Part shown: one piece after another, positions 9,824 to 19,806 of the stretch | Layout of the letters: each line of letters begins with the position of its first letter | Position numbering within the stretch: position 1 is the first letter of the stretch | Source: an uncultured Pelagibacteraceae bacterium | GTDB taxonomy: Bacteria; Pseudomonadota; Alphaproteobacteria; Pelagibacterales; Pelagibacteraceae | DNA: 64,000 nt | Direction of reading: 5' to 3' | Assembly (NCBI GenBank): GCA_902522115.1 | Contig: CABYUV010000004.1 | Coordinates: forward strand, 1-64,000 | Notes under the pieces: generated by a model | Seen by the model: only the letters and a program-made list of their open reading frames with translations | What the model was told of the DNA's origin: nothing | The model's database searches: none | Position numbers and translations under genes: made by a program

Positions 9824-10201
9824 ATGAAAAAATTTCTTCTTATATTTCTTTTTAGCTTTCTAGTAATTTCATCAGTATTTGCTCGAAGTACAGGTTGTAA
9901 AGAAGGCAACTGTGAAAACGGATATGGGAAGTGGATTTATACAGATAAAACTACATATGAAGGAGAATGGGTTGGTACAAAAAAAAATGGTAAAGGGGTC
10001 GAAACTTGGCCAAATGGCTACATCTATAAAGGAGAATTTAAAAATAGTGAATGGAGTGGAGTAGGAACTCTATTTTTTCCAGATGGATCTACATATGAAG
10101 GAGAGTGGGCAAATGGTTTTATGAACGGAAAAGGAACTTTCACCTGGTCTAATGGAAAACAAAAAACTGGAACTTGGCTGAACGGAAAATTACAAGAATA
10201 A
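9824..10201 (+). CDS. Secreted MORN-repeat protein
   Basis: Signal peptide MKKFLLIFLFSFLVISSVFA; repeats YEGEWVGTKKNGKG, YKGEFKNSEWSGVG, YEGEWANGFMNGKG, KTGTWLNGK. Confidence 0.8.
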   Translation: MKKFLLIFLFSFLVISSVFARSTGCKEGNCENGYGKWIYTDKTTYEGEWVGTKKNGKGVETWPNGYIYKGEFKNSEWSGVGTLFFPDGSTYEGEWANGFMNGKGTFTWSNGKQKTGTWLNGKLQE

Positions 10202-10752
10202 TGTCAAAAGAAAATTATTTTAACAAGTTAAAAGAATTACCTCAGGACTTAAGACAATTTATAGGTTTAATTTTAATAACATTAATCATTATTTTATCTT
10301 TTACTATTTTAAATGGATTGTTTGGACAAGGGGATGACTTAGTTAAAAGAATGAAATTAGAAGAAGAAAGAATTGCTGAAGAAAAAAAACTTAGTGCCCT
10401 TATTTCAAAACTTCCATCTGGAATTCTAGTCACCTTTGATGGGACAGATCACCATAAATTGACTGATGAGATATATGAACAAGTTTGTAAAGCTACAAAA
10501 CTAATTCCACAGCGTGCAATTATGGGGGCAAATTTTTTAAATCATAGAGCGCATGAAATTTACACTATAAATGGAAACAAAATTGATGAAACATTTGTAG
10601 AATGGGACCAAGAAAAAGGTAGATGTTTAGCAGGTTTTACTGTCAGTGGAAATAATGTTGGAGTGGATGAAAGTATAACAGTAAGTGGTGAGGCATTAAG
10701 TTTTTTAAGCACAGGAATTGATACAAGAGTTTATTTTATAAAAAATTTTTAA
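10201..10752 (+). CDS. Membrane-anchored protein of unknown function
   Basis: Start ATG overlaps the stop of the MORN gene (TAATG); N-terminal hydrophobic segment FIGLILITLIIILSFTILNGLFG. Confidence 0.6.
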   Translation: MSKENYFNKLKELPQDLRQFIGLILITLIIILSFTILNGLFGQGDDLVKRMKLEEERIAEEKKLSALISKLPSGILVTFDGTDHHKLTDEIYEQVCKATKLIPQRAIMGANFLNHRAHEIYTINGNKIDETFVEWDQEKGRCLAGFTVSGNNVGVDESITVSGEALSFLSTGIDTRVYFIKNF

Positions 10753-10814
10753 TGAGGAGGAACAATTATTACGATTTTAATTTATATAAATATCGTATAA
10801 CTTTATAAAAATTT

Positions 10815-11843
10815 ATGTCTGATGCAGTAATTAAATGCGAGTCGGTTTATAAAATTTTTGGTGAAAATGCCAAAAAAATGCTTCAAGAGGCAAACGGCAA
10901 TGTAGACGCAAAAACTTTTCAAGATAACGGGTGTATAGTTGGAGTGAATAATGCTTCTTTTGAAGTTGCAAAAGGAGAAATGCTGGTTGTCATGGGCTTA
11001 TCTGGATCAGGCAAGTCAACATTACTAAGATGTATTTCAAGATTAACAGATGCAACAGGTGGAAAAATTTTTATTGAAGGTCAGGATTTATTACAATTAA
11101 ATAATAAAGAACTTATTGATCTTAGAAGAAATAAAATGGGGATGGTTTTTCAGAGTTTTGCATTACTCCCTCACAAAACTGTTGTAGAAAATATCGCTTT
11201 TCCACTTCAAATAAAAGGAATTAAAGTTGAAGAAAGTATTGGTAAAGCAATGGAGATGGTTAAGCTGGTTGGTCTTGATGGAAGAGAAAATTATTTTCCA
11301 AGAGAACTTTCTGGAGGACAGCAACAAAGAGTTGGTATAGCAAGGTCTCTTGCTGTGGAGCCAGATATATGGTTTTTAGACGAACCATTTTCAGCACTAG
11401 ATCCTTTGATTAGAAAAGAAATGCAAGACGAATTTTTAAGGCTTCAAGAGCAATTAAAAAAAACAATTATGTTTATAACCCATGATTTTGATGAAGCTTT
11501 GAAACTTGCTGATCGTATTGCAATTATGAAAGATGGTTTAATAGAACAATTAGATACTCCTGCTAAGATTGTTTTAAATCCAGCAACAGAATATGTAAGA
11601 AAATTTACTGAAGAAGTGCCAAGAGAAAAAGTTTTATTAATAGAGGATGTTATGGATAAATCTACAGATAGTGTGGGTGATTTAAAGGTTTTAAAAGATG
11701 AGGTGATAGAAAATGTTGCTGAAAAAATTCTTACTCAGGAAAAAACAGTAGGTGTTATCGATGATAAAAATAATTTAATTGGTTCAATCAATCCCTCAAG
11801 AATAATTAACACAGTTTTTGGTGGAAGAAGAAACGGAAATTAA
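10815..11843 (+). CDS. tmoW: Glycine betaine/TMAO ABC transporter ATP-binding protein (TmoW/ProV-like)
   Basis: Walker A GLSGSGKSTLL, signature LSGGQQQR, Walker B DIWFLDEPFSALDP, C-terminal CBS-like region. Confidence 0.85.
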   Translation: MSDAVIKCESVYKIFGENAKKMLQEANGNVDAKTFQDNGCIVGVNNASFEVAKGEMLVVMGLSGSGKSTLLRCISRLTDATGGKIFIEGQDLLQLNNKELIDLRRNKMGMVFQSFALLPHKTVVENIAFPLQIKGIKVEESIGKAMEMVKLVGLDGRENYFPRELSGGQQQRVGIARSLAVEPDIWFLDEPFSALDPLIRKEMQDEFLRLQEQLKKTIMFITHDFDEALKLADRIAIMKDGLIEQLDTPAKIVLNPATEYVRKFTEEVPREKVLLIEDVMDKSTDSVGDLKVLKDEVIENVAEKILTQEKTVGVIDDKNNLIGSINPSRIINTVFGGRRNGN

Positions 11844-11845
11844 TT

Positions 11846-13999
11846 ATGGAAATTTTAAAGAAATATCCAAAATTATTTCAATGGTTATTTTTATTACTTG
11901 TTTTTTTTGGTTTATGTTTTGCAATTGATGTTCCCGAAACATATAAATTTATAAGAGGTCAAGCAGAATTTGTTAAGGATCCAAATCAAAGTACATACGT
12001 TTTTCTTGGTAAAGAGGTAAGATATTACGCCTTTGATGTATTTTGGAGGCTACCTCCATTATTAGGATGGCTACCTATTTGGATTAACGATTCATTATTT
12101 TTTTTAATGAATGAGTGGATGCCATTAGAGTTTTGGAATGAAGATACTCAAGAATTTAAAACTCGACCTTTATTATTAGAAGTAAGTAGAAAATTAACGT
12201 TTTTTATGACTTTTTTAATTGAATTGATAAGAGAAATTTTAATAGGTGGCATAAATACAATAGTTACATTTACAGGTTGGGATTGGATTAGCGACAATCC
12301 TTGGGCAGAATTGCCTGGTTTACCTTGGACAATAGTTACAGCAGGAGCAGTATTGCTTAGCTATCATTTAAGTGGAAGAGGCCTTGCTTTATTTGCAGGT
12401 TTAACCATGGTTTATATTTCTATATTTGGCCAATGGAAACCATCAATGCAAACCCTTTCTTTTATTTTGGTTGCTGCACCTTTGTCATTTATGTTTGGTT
12501 TAGGTTTAGGTATTGCAGCATTTAGAAATAAGCGTGTTGAGAAAGCATTGTATCCAATTCTTTTAGTTATGCAAACCATGCCACAATATGCAGTTTTAGT
12601 TCCTGCAATGGTTTTGTTTGGAGTTGGTGATCATGCTGCGGTTATCATCACGATGGTAGTTGCAATTCCACCAATGATATTATTAACCATATTAGGTTTA
12701 AGAGCAGTTCCTCCAGAGGTTATAGAAGCAGGAAAAATGAGCGGATGCAACAATTGGCAATTAATGTTCAAAGTTTTAATTCCAACAGCTAGAAGAGATA
12801 TTTTGATTGGTGTAAACCAAGTTATAATGGTTTGTTTTTCTATGGCTGTTATTTCGGCTTTTATAGCTGCAAAAGGCTTGGGATATAATTTACTTTTAGC
12901 ATTAAATAGACTTGATATTGGTCTGGCCTTAGAAGCTGGTTTGTGCATCAGTTTAATTGCAATACTTTTAGATAAAATGTCATTGGCTTGGGCCAATAAA
13001 CAAGAGGATTATTTTGGTAATCTAACTTTTATACAAAGAAATAAGAATATTTTATTTTTTCTTGGAACAGTAATTGTTGGTATTGTACTTGCATATATAG
13101 GAACTTATTTATTTAAAGGAACTCATAATTACTTATTTGAGGTTCCACATAATAAGGGTATTTCAACAGCTGATTTTTGGAACAGAGGAGTTGATTGGAT
13201 ATTTGATACTTTTTTTGTTTATATTAAAGCATTTAATACATGGTTAATTCAAGATGTCCTTCAACCAATGAGAGCTATGTATTTAAGAATGCCTGCTATA
13301 GCTACTATAGTTTTAGTTGTAGGAGCAGGATATTTAATCGGTGGAATTCGTTCTGCTTTAATTGTGTGTGGATTAACATTATTTATAGCATTAAGTCCTT
13401 GGTGGGATAGAGCTTTAGTTACAACATATATGGCAACTTTTGGAGTAATTGTGTCCTGTACTATCGGTTTTATAGTAGGAACTCTAAGTTTTCAAAACAA
13501 GCATTCAGCAAGTTTTATGCTAGGAGTTTGTGATATTTTTCAAACATTCCCTTCATTTGTTTATTTAATTCCTGTTATGATGTTATTTGGAATAACAGAT
13601 ACATCTGTTTTGATAGCTGTAATTGTCTATGCAACAATCCCTGCAACTAGATACACAATAGAAGGACTTAGAAGTGTTCCAGCAGGTCTACACGATGCAG
13701 CTACAATGTCTGGGGTTAATAAATTTCAAAGATTAACTAAAATAGAATTTCCACTAGCCTTCCCACATATGATGCTTGGTATAAACCAAACAATAGTTTT
13801 TGCGTTATTTATGGTAATTATTGGAGCTTTTATAGGGACAGAAGATTTAGGACAATATATTTTAAAAGCTTTATCTGATAAAAATGGAGCAGGAATTGGA
13901 CTAACGCTCGGTGTTTGCGTTGCATTCATAGCTTTAATATTTGATAATCTGATAAGAAGTTGGGTAGAAAAAAGAAAAAAACATCTTGGCATAGCTTAG
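11846..13999 (+). CDS. tmoV: Tandem-duplicated ABC permease (two BPD domains in one polypeptide; TmoV/ProW-like)
   Basis: 717 aa with two EAA-like loops: EAGKMSGCNNWQLMFKVLIPTARRDILIGVNQVIM and DAATMSGVNKFQRLTKIEFPLAFPHMMLGINQTIV. Confidence 0.85.
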   Translation: MEILKKYPKLFQWLFLLLVFFGLCFAIDVPETYKFIRGQAEFVKDPNQSTYVFLGKEVRYYAFDVFWRLPPLLGWLPIWINDSLFFLMNEWMPLEFWNEDTQEFKTRPLLLEVSRKLTFFMTFLIELIREILIGGINTIVTFTGWDWISDNPWAELPGLPWTIVTAGAVLLSYHLSGRGLALFAGLTMVYISIFGQWKPSMQTLSFILVAAPLSFMFGLGLGIAAFRNKRVEKALYPILLVMQTMPQYAVLVPAMVLFGVGDHAAVIITMVVAIPPMILLTILGLRAVPPEVIEAGKMSGCNNWQLMFKVLIPTARRDILIGVNQVIMVCFSMAVISAFIAAKGLGYNLLLALNRLDIGLALEAGLCISLIAILLDKMSLAWANKQEDYFGNLTFIQRNKNILFFLGTVIVGIVLAYIGTYLFKGTHNYLFEVPHNKGISTADFWNRGVDWIFDTFFVYIKAFNTWLIQDVLQPMRAMYLRMPAIATIVLVVGAGYLIGGIRSALIVCGLTLFIALSPWWDRALVTTYMATFGVIVSCTIGFIVGTLSFQNKHSASFMLGVCDIFQTFPSFVYLIPVMMLFGITDTSVLIAVIVYATIPATRYTIEGLRSVPAGLHDAATMSGVNKFQRLTKIEFPLAFPHMMLGINQTIVFALFMVIIGAFIGTEDLGQYILKALSDKNGAGIGLTLGVCVAFIALIFDNLIRSWVEKRKKHLGIA

Positions 14000-14003
14000 T
14001 ATT

Positions 14004-15482
14004 TTGAAAAAATTTATCGTCTCCATAGATCAAGGAACAACCTCATCAAGAGTAGTTTTGTTTGATACCAAAGGTAACATTCAATTTATTTCGCAATATG
14101 AATTTAAGCAATACTTTCCAAGAAATGGATGGGTCGAACATAATCCAAATGAAATTTGGTTGACAACAATTAAAGCATTAAAACAAGTAATTAAAAAAGC
14201 TATAAGTTTGAAAGGACAAATACTTACGATTGGAATAACAAATCAAAGAGAAACTACAATTTTGTGGAATAAAAAAAATGGAAAACCTATTTATAATGCA
14301 ATCGTTTGGCAAGATAGAAGAACCCAAGAATATTGTAAATTTCTAAAGAATAAAAATTACGAAAATACTTTTAGAAAAAAAACAGGTTTATTTATAGATC
14401 CTTATTTTTCCGCCACTAAAATAAAATGGATTTTAAATAATGTAAAAATTTCTAAAAGATTACTTAATTCAAATAATTTATTATTTGGCACGGTAGACAC
14501 CTTCTTAATCTGGAAATTGACTAAAGGCAAACATCATTTAACTGAAGCTACAAATGCAAGTAGAACTATGTTATTTAATATAAATAATAATAAATGGGAT
14601 AATGAAATTTTACAGAAATTAAAAATTCCAAAGAGTATTTTGCCAGAGGTAAAGAATTCTGCAGATAACTTTGGAAAAACAGACAAGAAAGTTGTAGGAA
14701 AAGAAATACCCATTTCAGCTGTTTTAGGAGACCAACAAGCAGCTGCTGTAGGACAAGCTTGTTTTGAAAAAGGATCTATTAAAAGCACTTATGGTACTGG
14801 CGCTTTTATTATAATGAACACAGGATCAAAAAAAATTAATTCAAAAAATAAGTTATTAACTACAATTTGTTATAGATTGAACAATAAAAATACCTATGCT
14901 CTTGAAGGTTCTATTTTCATTGCTGGAGCAGGGGTACAGTGGTTAAGGGACAAAATAAAATTAATAAACAATGCTTATGAAACTGAAAAAATTGCCAAAT
15001 TAACAAAAAGCAATAATGAGGTTTATATTGTACCAGCTTTTAGTGGAATAGGCGCTCCTTATTGGAGACCTGATGCAAGAGGATTGATAACAGGAATTAC
15101 AAGAGATACAGATTGGAAAAATTTAGTTAGAGCAACAGTCGAGTCAGTTGCTTATCAAAGTTATGATTTATTTTATTCAATGAATAAAGATGGTTTAAAA
15201 CCTAGAATAGTAAAAATTGATGGTGGTATGGTTGCTAATAATTGGTTTTCACAATTTTTGGCAGATGTAATTAATTTAAAAGTAATTCGACCCAAAGTCT
15301 TAGAAACGACTGCTCTCGGAGCTGCTTTGTTTGCAGGATATCAAATAGGAGAATTCAAATCATTAAATCAGATAAAAAACACGTGGAAAAAAGATAAAGC
15401 TTTTAAGCCAAAAATTAATAAAAAACTTAGAAATCATATATTGCATGGTTGGAAGCAAGCAATTAAAAAAACCTTAGCATAA
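14004..15482 (+). CDS. glpK: Glycerol kinase (TTG start)
   Basis: FIVSIDQGTTSSRVVLFD, NAIVWQDRRT, DGGMVANNWFSQFLADVINLKV, ETTALGAALFAG. Confidence 0.93.
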   Translation: MKKFIVSIDQGTTSSRVVLFDTKGNIQFISQYEFKQYFPRNGWVEHNPNEIWLTTIKALKQVIKKAISLKGQILTIGITNQRETTILWNKKNGKPIYNAIVWQDRRTQEYCKFLKNKNYENTFRKKTGLFIDPYFSATKIKWILNNVKISKRLLNSNNLLFGTVDTFLIWKLTKGKHHLTEATNASRTMLFNINNNKWDNEILQKLKIPKSILPEVKNSADNFGKTDKKVVGKEIPISAVLGDQQAAAVGQACFEKGSIKSTYGTGAFIIMNTGSKKINSKNKLLTTICYRLNNKNTYALEGSIFIAGAGVQWLRDKIKLINNAYETEKIAKLTKSNNEVYIVPAFSGIGAPYWRPDARGLITGITRDTDWKNLVRATVESVAYQSYDLFYSMNKDGLKPRIVKIDGGMVANNWFSQFLADVINLKVIRPKVLETTALGAALFAGYQIGEFKSLNQIKNTWKKDKAFKPKINKKLRNHILHGWKQAIKKTLA

Positions 15483-15490
15483 AGATAAAA

Positions 15491-16447
15491 ATGAAAAAAA
15501 TATTAATTATTGGTGCGGGAGCTATGGGATCTGCTTTCTCAATACCTTTGCTAGATAATGGTCACTCAGTTATGTTAACAGAGCCATACAATTTTAAATT
15601 ATTACAAAAATTAAACTCAAAAAAAAAATTTCATCCATTATTAAATATAAATTTACCAAAAAAATTGAAAATAATTAAGTTTTCAAGTGATATTTTTAAT
15701 CGTAACTGGGACTTAATTGTGATTGCTGTAAGTTCTATAGGGATAGACTTAATTGGAAAAAATCTATCAAAAGTTAAAAATAAGTCTCCTATTTTGGTAT
15801 TAACAAAAGGTCTTAAATTAAAAGATGGAAGCTTAATTTCAATGTCTAGCTTATTAGCAAATTATAATAAGAATTTAAATATTTCAGTTTTGAAAGGTCC
15901 ATGTTTAGCAAATGAACTAGCTAAAAAAATAAAAAGCTTCACTGTAGTTGCAAATAAAAATATTAATATCGCAAAAAAAATTGGAAAATTAATTTCGACA
16001 AATTATTACCAAACCGAATTTAGTAGAGATGTAAGTGGAGTTGAATTTTTATCTGCTATAAAAAATATTTACTCTATGATAATTGGGGCTGGACAATGGC
16101 ACAATACATCTTCAGCATTATTTAAAAAATCAATAGATGAAATGAAATATCTTTCAAATTATTTTAAGGGTAAAAAAGAAACTGTTTACGGTTTGGCAGG
16201 TTTAGGAGATTTATACGTAAGTGCAATGGGGGGAAGAAATAGTAAAATGGGAGAGTACCTTGGAAAAGGCTATACTTTTACCCAAGCGAAGAAAAAGTTT
16301 ATGAAAAATGACACAATAGAAGGAAGTGATTTAGCAAGAGAAATTGCTCCTTTTGTATTTAGAAAAATTAATAAAAGAAAAATTCCTTTAATGATCTCTT
16401 TATTAGAGGCAATTGTTAAAAATAAAAAATTAAAAATTAAATATTAA
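15491..16447 (+). CDS. gpsA: Glycerol-3-phosphate dehydrogenase [NAD(P)+]
   Basis: IIGAGAMGSAFSIPLLDNGHSVMLTE, KGLKLKDG, GLAGLGDLYVSAMGGRNSKMGEYLGKG. Confidence 0.9.
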   Translation: MKKILIIGAGAMGSAFSIPLLDNGHSVMLTEPYNFKLLQKLNSKKKFHPLLNINLPKKLKIIKFSSDIFNRNWDLIVIAVSSIGIDLIGKNLSKVKNKSPILVLTKGLKLKDGSLISMSSLLANYNKNLNISVLKGPCLANELAKKIKSFTVVANKNINIAKKIGKLISTNYYQTEFSRDVSGVEFLSAIKNIYSMIIGAGQWHNTSSALFKKSIDEMKYLSNYFKGKKETVYGLAGLGDLYVSAMGGRNSKMGEYLGKGYTFTQAKKKFMKNDTIEGSDLAREIAPFVFRKINKRKIPLMISLLEAIVKNKKLKIKY

Positions 16448-16451
16448 TTTT

Positions 16452-17783
16452 TTATTTATTTAAAAAAGTTTCCATAGAGTCATCCATTGCTGTTGCCCAA
16501 GGCGTATGATGAATTGGTGCAACTGATCCAGTCACAGGAGATGAAAACGATTTATTTCTATAAGTTAGAATATTCTCTACTTTATGATGTTCCCATTCTT
16601 TGAAATGTTTTCTGATTAATTCAAAATCAATTTTAGGATAATCAGACATATCATGAAGTTCTTTTGTATATTCTGTTTGAAAATCAATCATTTGATCAGG
16701 ATTTTCTAATTTTTCCTCCATCGATACCCACTTATTAATGTCTTTATCTATTTCTTCATTACTAGGCATTTTTATTTTATCCATGATTACATCTCTTGCG
16801 TACCATGCTTGACAATCAAACATATTAAAAGTGTGAAATTGATCCTGCATACCTAAATATAAAAGCTTATGATTATCTTGCCATACAACACCTTTATAAA
16901 GTTTTGGAGGATATAATCTGTTATGTGTTTTTAATTTTAAACTTTCATCTAAAAAAGGAAAATGATGCAGATATCCAGTACACAAAATGACTACATCAGC
17001 ATTTTGCTCTGTTCCATCTTTAAATATAGCTTTTTTTCCATCTAATTTGCTTAAATAATGTACTTCTTTCATGCCATCCGGCCATTTAAAACCCATAGGA
17101 TTATGCCTGTAACCAATTGTTACGCTTTTAGCACCGTATTTATTACATTGCAGAGCTACATCTTCAGCAGAATAACTGCTACCCAAAACAATTACATCTT
17201 TTCCTCTAAATTCTTCTGCATCTCTGAAATCATGTGAATGCATTATTCTTCCAGGGAAAGAGTTCATTCCTTTATATTCAGGAACAAAAGGTACAGAAAA
17301 ATGTCCTGTGCTGACCACCAAATAATCAAAAGTATCACTTAAAATTTTGTTGTTAACTTTATCTTGATAGCTAATCTCAAACTTGTCATTTTTATATACA
17401 GTATTTGTGACCCTAGTATTAAATTTAATTTTGCTTTTTATATTACCTTTACTAACTCTTCCCAAAATATAATTTTGAAGGACCTCTCTTGGTGGAAAAG
17501 ATGGAATTGGCTTTCCAAAATGTTCATCAAAAGAATAATCAGCAAATTCTAAACATTCTTTAGGTCCATTAGACCATAGGTATCTATACATACTGTTGGG
17601 AATAGGATCTCCATATTGATCTGAACCAGTCCTCCAGTTGTAGTTCCATAAACCACCCCAACTTTCTTGTTTCTCAAAGCAAACTATTTCAGGAATTTTT
17701 TCTCCATTTTTTTCTAAATGCTCAAATGCTCTTAAAATTGAAAGTCCGCATGGACCAGCGCCAATGATTGCTACTTTTGACAT
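16452..17783 (-). CDS. tmm: Trimethylamine monooxygenase Tmm (flavin-containing monooxygenase)
   Basis: FAD motif IIGAGPCGLSILRAFE, NADPH motif VLGSSYSAEDVALQ, FMO signature FPGRIMHSHDFRD; C-terminal THHTPWATAMDDSMETF-like ending. Start reassigned from the ORF-track TTG/ATG upstream to ATG at 17783 (MSKVAIIG). Confidence 0.9.
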   Translation of the reverse strand: MSKVAIIGAGPCGLSILRAFEHLEKNGEKIPEIVCFEKQESWGGLWNYNWRTGSDQYGDPIPNSMYRYLWSNGPKECLEFADYSFDEHFGKPIPSFPPREVLQNYILGRVSKGNIKSKIKFNTRVTNTVYKNDKFEISYQDKVNNKILSDTFDYLVVSTGHFSVPFVPEYKGMNSFPGRIMHSHDFRDAEEFRGKDVIVLGSSYSAEDVALQCNKYGAKSVTIGYRHNPMGFKWPDGMKEVHYLSKLDGKKAIFKDGTEQNADVVILCTGYLHHFPFLDESLKLKTHNRLYPPKLYKGVVWQDNHKLLYLGMQDQFHTFNMFDCQAWYARDVIMDKIKMPSNEEIDKDINKWVSMEEKLENPDQMIDFQTEYTKELHDMSDYPKIDFELIRKHFKEWEHHKVENILTYRNKSFSSPVTGSVAPIHHTPWATAMDDSMETFLNK

Positions 17784-17860
17784 AGAATTTTTCCTATCAT
17801 TAATAAATATATAAATATATCTTAATACCAATTTTAAAAAAAATAAAATTATATTTTGTT

Positions 17861-19021
17861 ATGGGTTTTAATTGGAATTATCCAACCACTATGTGGATAG
17901 GAGAAAATAGAATTGAAGATTTACCCTTAGCCTGTAAAGAGTTAAATATTTCAAATCCATTATTTGTAACTGACAAAGATTTAATTAACTTAGATTTAAT
18001 AAAAAATATAAAATCAAGATTAAAAAAAAGTTTTAAAAATTTAGCTACCTTTTCTAATTTTACGGGAAATCCAATTGGAGAAAATGTTGAAGAGGGTGTT
18101 AAAGTTTATAGTGCCTCGGACTGTGATGGTGTAATAGCTTTAGGAGGAGGAAGTGGTTTAGATGTTGGAAAAGCTATAGCATTTATGTGTAATCAATCTC
18201 GTCCGTTATGGGATTTTGAAGACATTGGTGATTATTGGACAAGAGCAAATAGCTCTAAAATTTCGAAAATTATTGCAATTCCAACTACTGCTGGAACTGG
18301 ATCCGAAACTGGAAGAGCGTCTGCAATTATAAATAAAAAAACAGGTGCAAAAAAAATTATTTTTCACCCAAAAATGTTACCTTCGATTGTGATTTTAGAT
18401 CCTTTACTTACTTTAGATTTATCTCCAAGATTAACAGCAGCGACTGGAATGGATGCACTAGCTCATAATTTAGAGGCGTTTTGTGCACCAGGATACCATC
18501 CAATGGCTGATGGTATGGCAATAGAAGGAATGAAGTTAATTAAAAAATCTTTAATTAAAGCATTTAAAAATGGAAAAGATATCAATGCAAGAATGGATTT
18601 ACTTTCTGCAGCTTCAATGGGTTCTACTGCATTTCAGAAAGGACTGGGAGCTATTCATTCATTGAGCCACCCTGTAAATGGTAAGTTTAATGTTCATCAT
18701 GGCTTATCAAACGCAATATTTATGCCTTATGTTTTAACATTTAATAAACCCTCAATTGAAAATAAAATAATATCAATATGTGATTATTTAAATTTAGATA
18801 AAAGTTTTAAGAGTTTTTTAAATTGGATTTTAGAATTAAGAAATAATTTAAATATTCCCCACAAATTATCAGACGTAATGGATTGTAATAATATTGATTT
18901 AGATGAACTTTCCTTAATGGCATTTGAAGATCCATCAACAGGAGGAAATCCTAAAAAATTAAGTCAAAATGATCTTAAAGAAATGTATATAAAAAGCATT
19001 TCTGGAGAATTATTTTTATGA
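17861..19021 (+). CDS. Iron-containing alcohol dehydrogenase
   Basis: GGGSGLDVGKAIAFM, PTTAGTGSETGRAS, ATGMDALAHNLEAFCAPGYHP, HSLSHPVNGKFNVHHGLSNAIFMP. Confidence 0.88.
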   Translation: MGFNWNYPTTMWIGENRIEDLPLACKELNISNPLFVTDKDLINLDLIKNIKSRLKKSFKNLATFSNFTGNPIGENVEEGVKVYSASDCDGVIALGGGSGLDVGKAIAFMCNQSRPLWDFEDIGDYWTRANSSKISKIIAIPTTAGTGSETGRASAIINKKTGAKKIIFHPKMLPSIVILDPLLTLDLSPRLTAATGMDALAHNLEAFCAPGYHPMADGMAIEGMKLIKKSLIKAFKNGKDINARMDLLSAASMGSTAFQKGLGAIHSLSHPVNGKFNVHHGLSNAIFMPYVLTFNKPSIENKIISICDYLNLDKSFKSFLNWILELRNNLNIPHKLSDVMDCNNIDLDELSLMAFEDPSTGGNPKKLSQNDLKEMYIKSISGELFL

Positions 19022-19806
19022 AAAAAATATTGATAGTAGAAGGAAATTTGCGAGAAGAAAATCAAAGTTTTTCTGCAGCCGGAATTCAAACACATACAGA
19101 AAGTTTAAAAGATAGTTTGGCGTATTTTACAGATAAATTAGAAACCCATGTTGTTAATCCTTCTTCAGATGAAAATATCAATAAAAATATTGATGCACTT
19201 GAAAGCTACAATGGTCTTATTTGGGGAGGAAGTAGTTTAAACATTTATAACAATACTCTAGAAATAAAAAGACAAATTGATTTTATGAAAGAGTGTCAGA
19301 AAAAAATAAAAAAAATTTTAGCAATATGCTGGGGAATGCAAGTAGCTGTGACTGCAGCCGGAGGGGAAGTAAAAAAAGCGACAAAAGGATCTCATAAAGG
19401 TATTGCATCAAATATAGAAATTAATGAAAATGGTTTAAACCATCCACTTTATAAAAATAAAGATCAAATATTTAATACACCAGCGTTTAATTTTGATGAA
19501 GTAATTACAATGCCTGAAAATTCTACCTTATTAGCTTCAAATCCAATAAACAATGTTCAAGGATTAAACTTTAGTGTTGGAGATTGTGATATTTGGGGAT
19601 TACAGTATCATCCCGAAATTACTTACAATAAAATGATCAATTTAATTATTTTTAGAAAAAAACGATTGTTAGAAAGAGGAGCTTTTAAAGATCAAAATGA
19701 GATCGATAGCCACATCAATCATATTGAAAGAGAAAATAAAAAATTAGATAAAATTTCAAGAATGAGAGAATTAGAAAATTGGCTAAATTATCTTAATTTA
19801 GAATAA
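19018..19806 (+). CDS. Class I glutamine amidotransferase-like protein
   Basis: Nucleophile elbow [28 protein letters not shown] His/Glu; overlaps upstream Fe-ADH by 4 bp (ATGA). Confidence 0.8.
   Translation: MKKILIVEGNLREENQSFSAAGIQTHTESLKDSLAYFTDKLETHVVNPSSDENINKNIDALESYNGLIWGGSSLNIYNNTLEIKRQIDFMKECQKKIKKILAICWGMQVAVTAAGGEVKKATKGSHKGIASNIEINENGLNHPLYKNKDQIFNTPAFNFDEVITMPENSTLLASNPINNVQGLNFSVGDCDIWGLQYHPEITYNKMINLIIFRKKRLLERGAFKDQNEIDSHINHIERENKKLDKISRMRELENWLNYLNLE

Noticed and set aside
12631-12996. 121-aa minus-strand ORF opposite tmoV
   Set aside because: Antisense of a membrane-protein coding region; no start context or domain.
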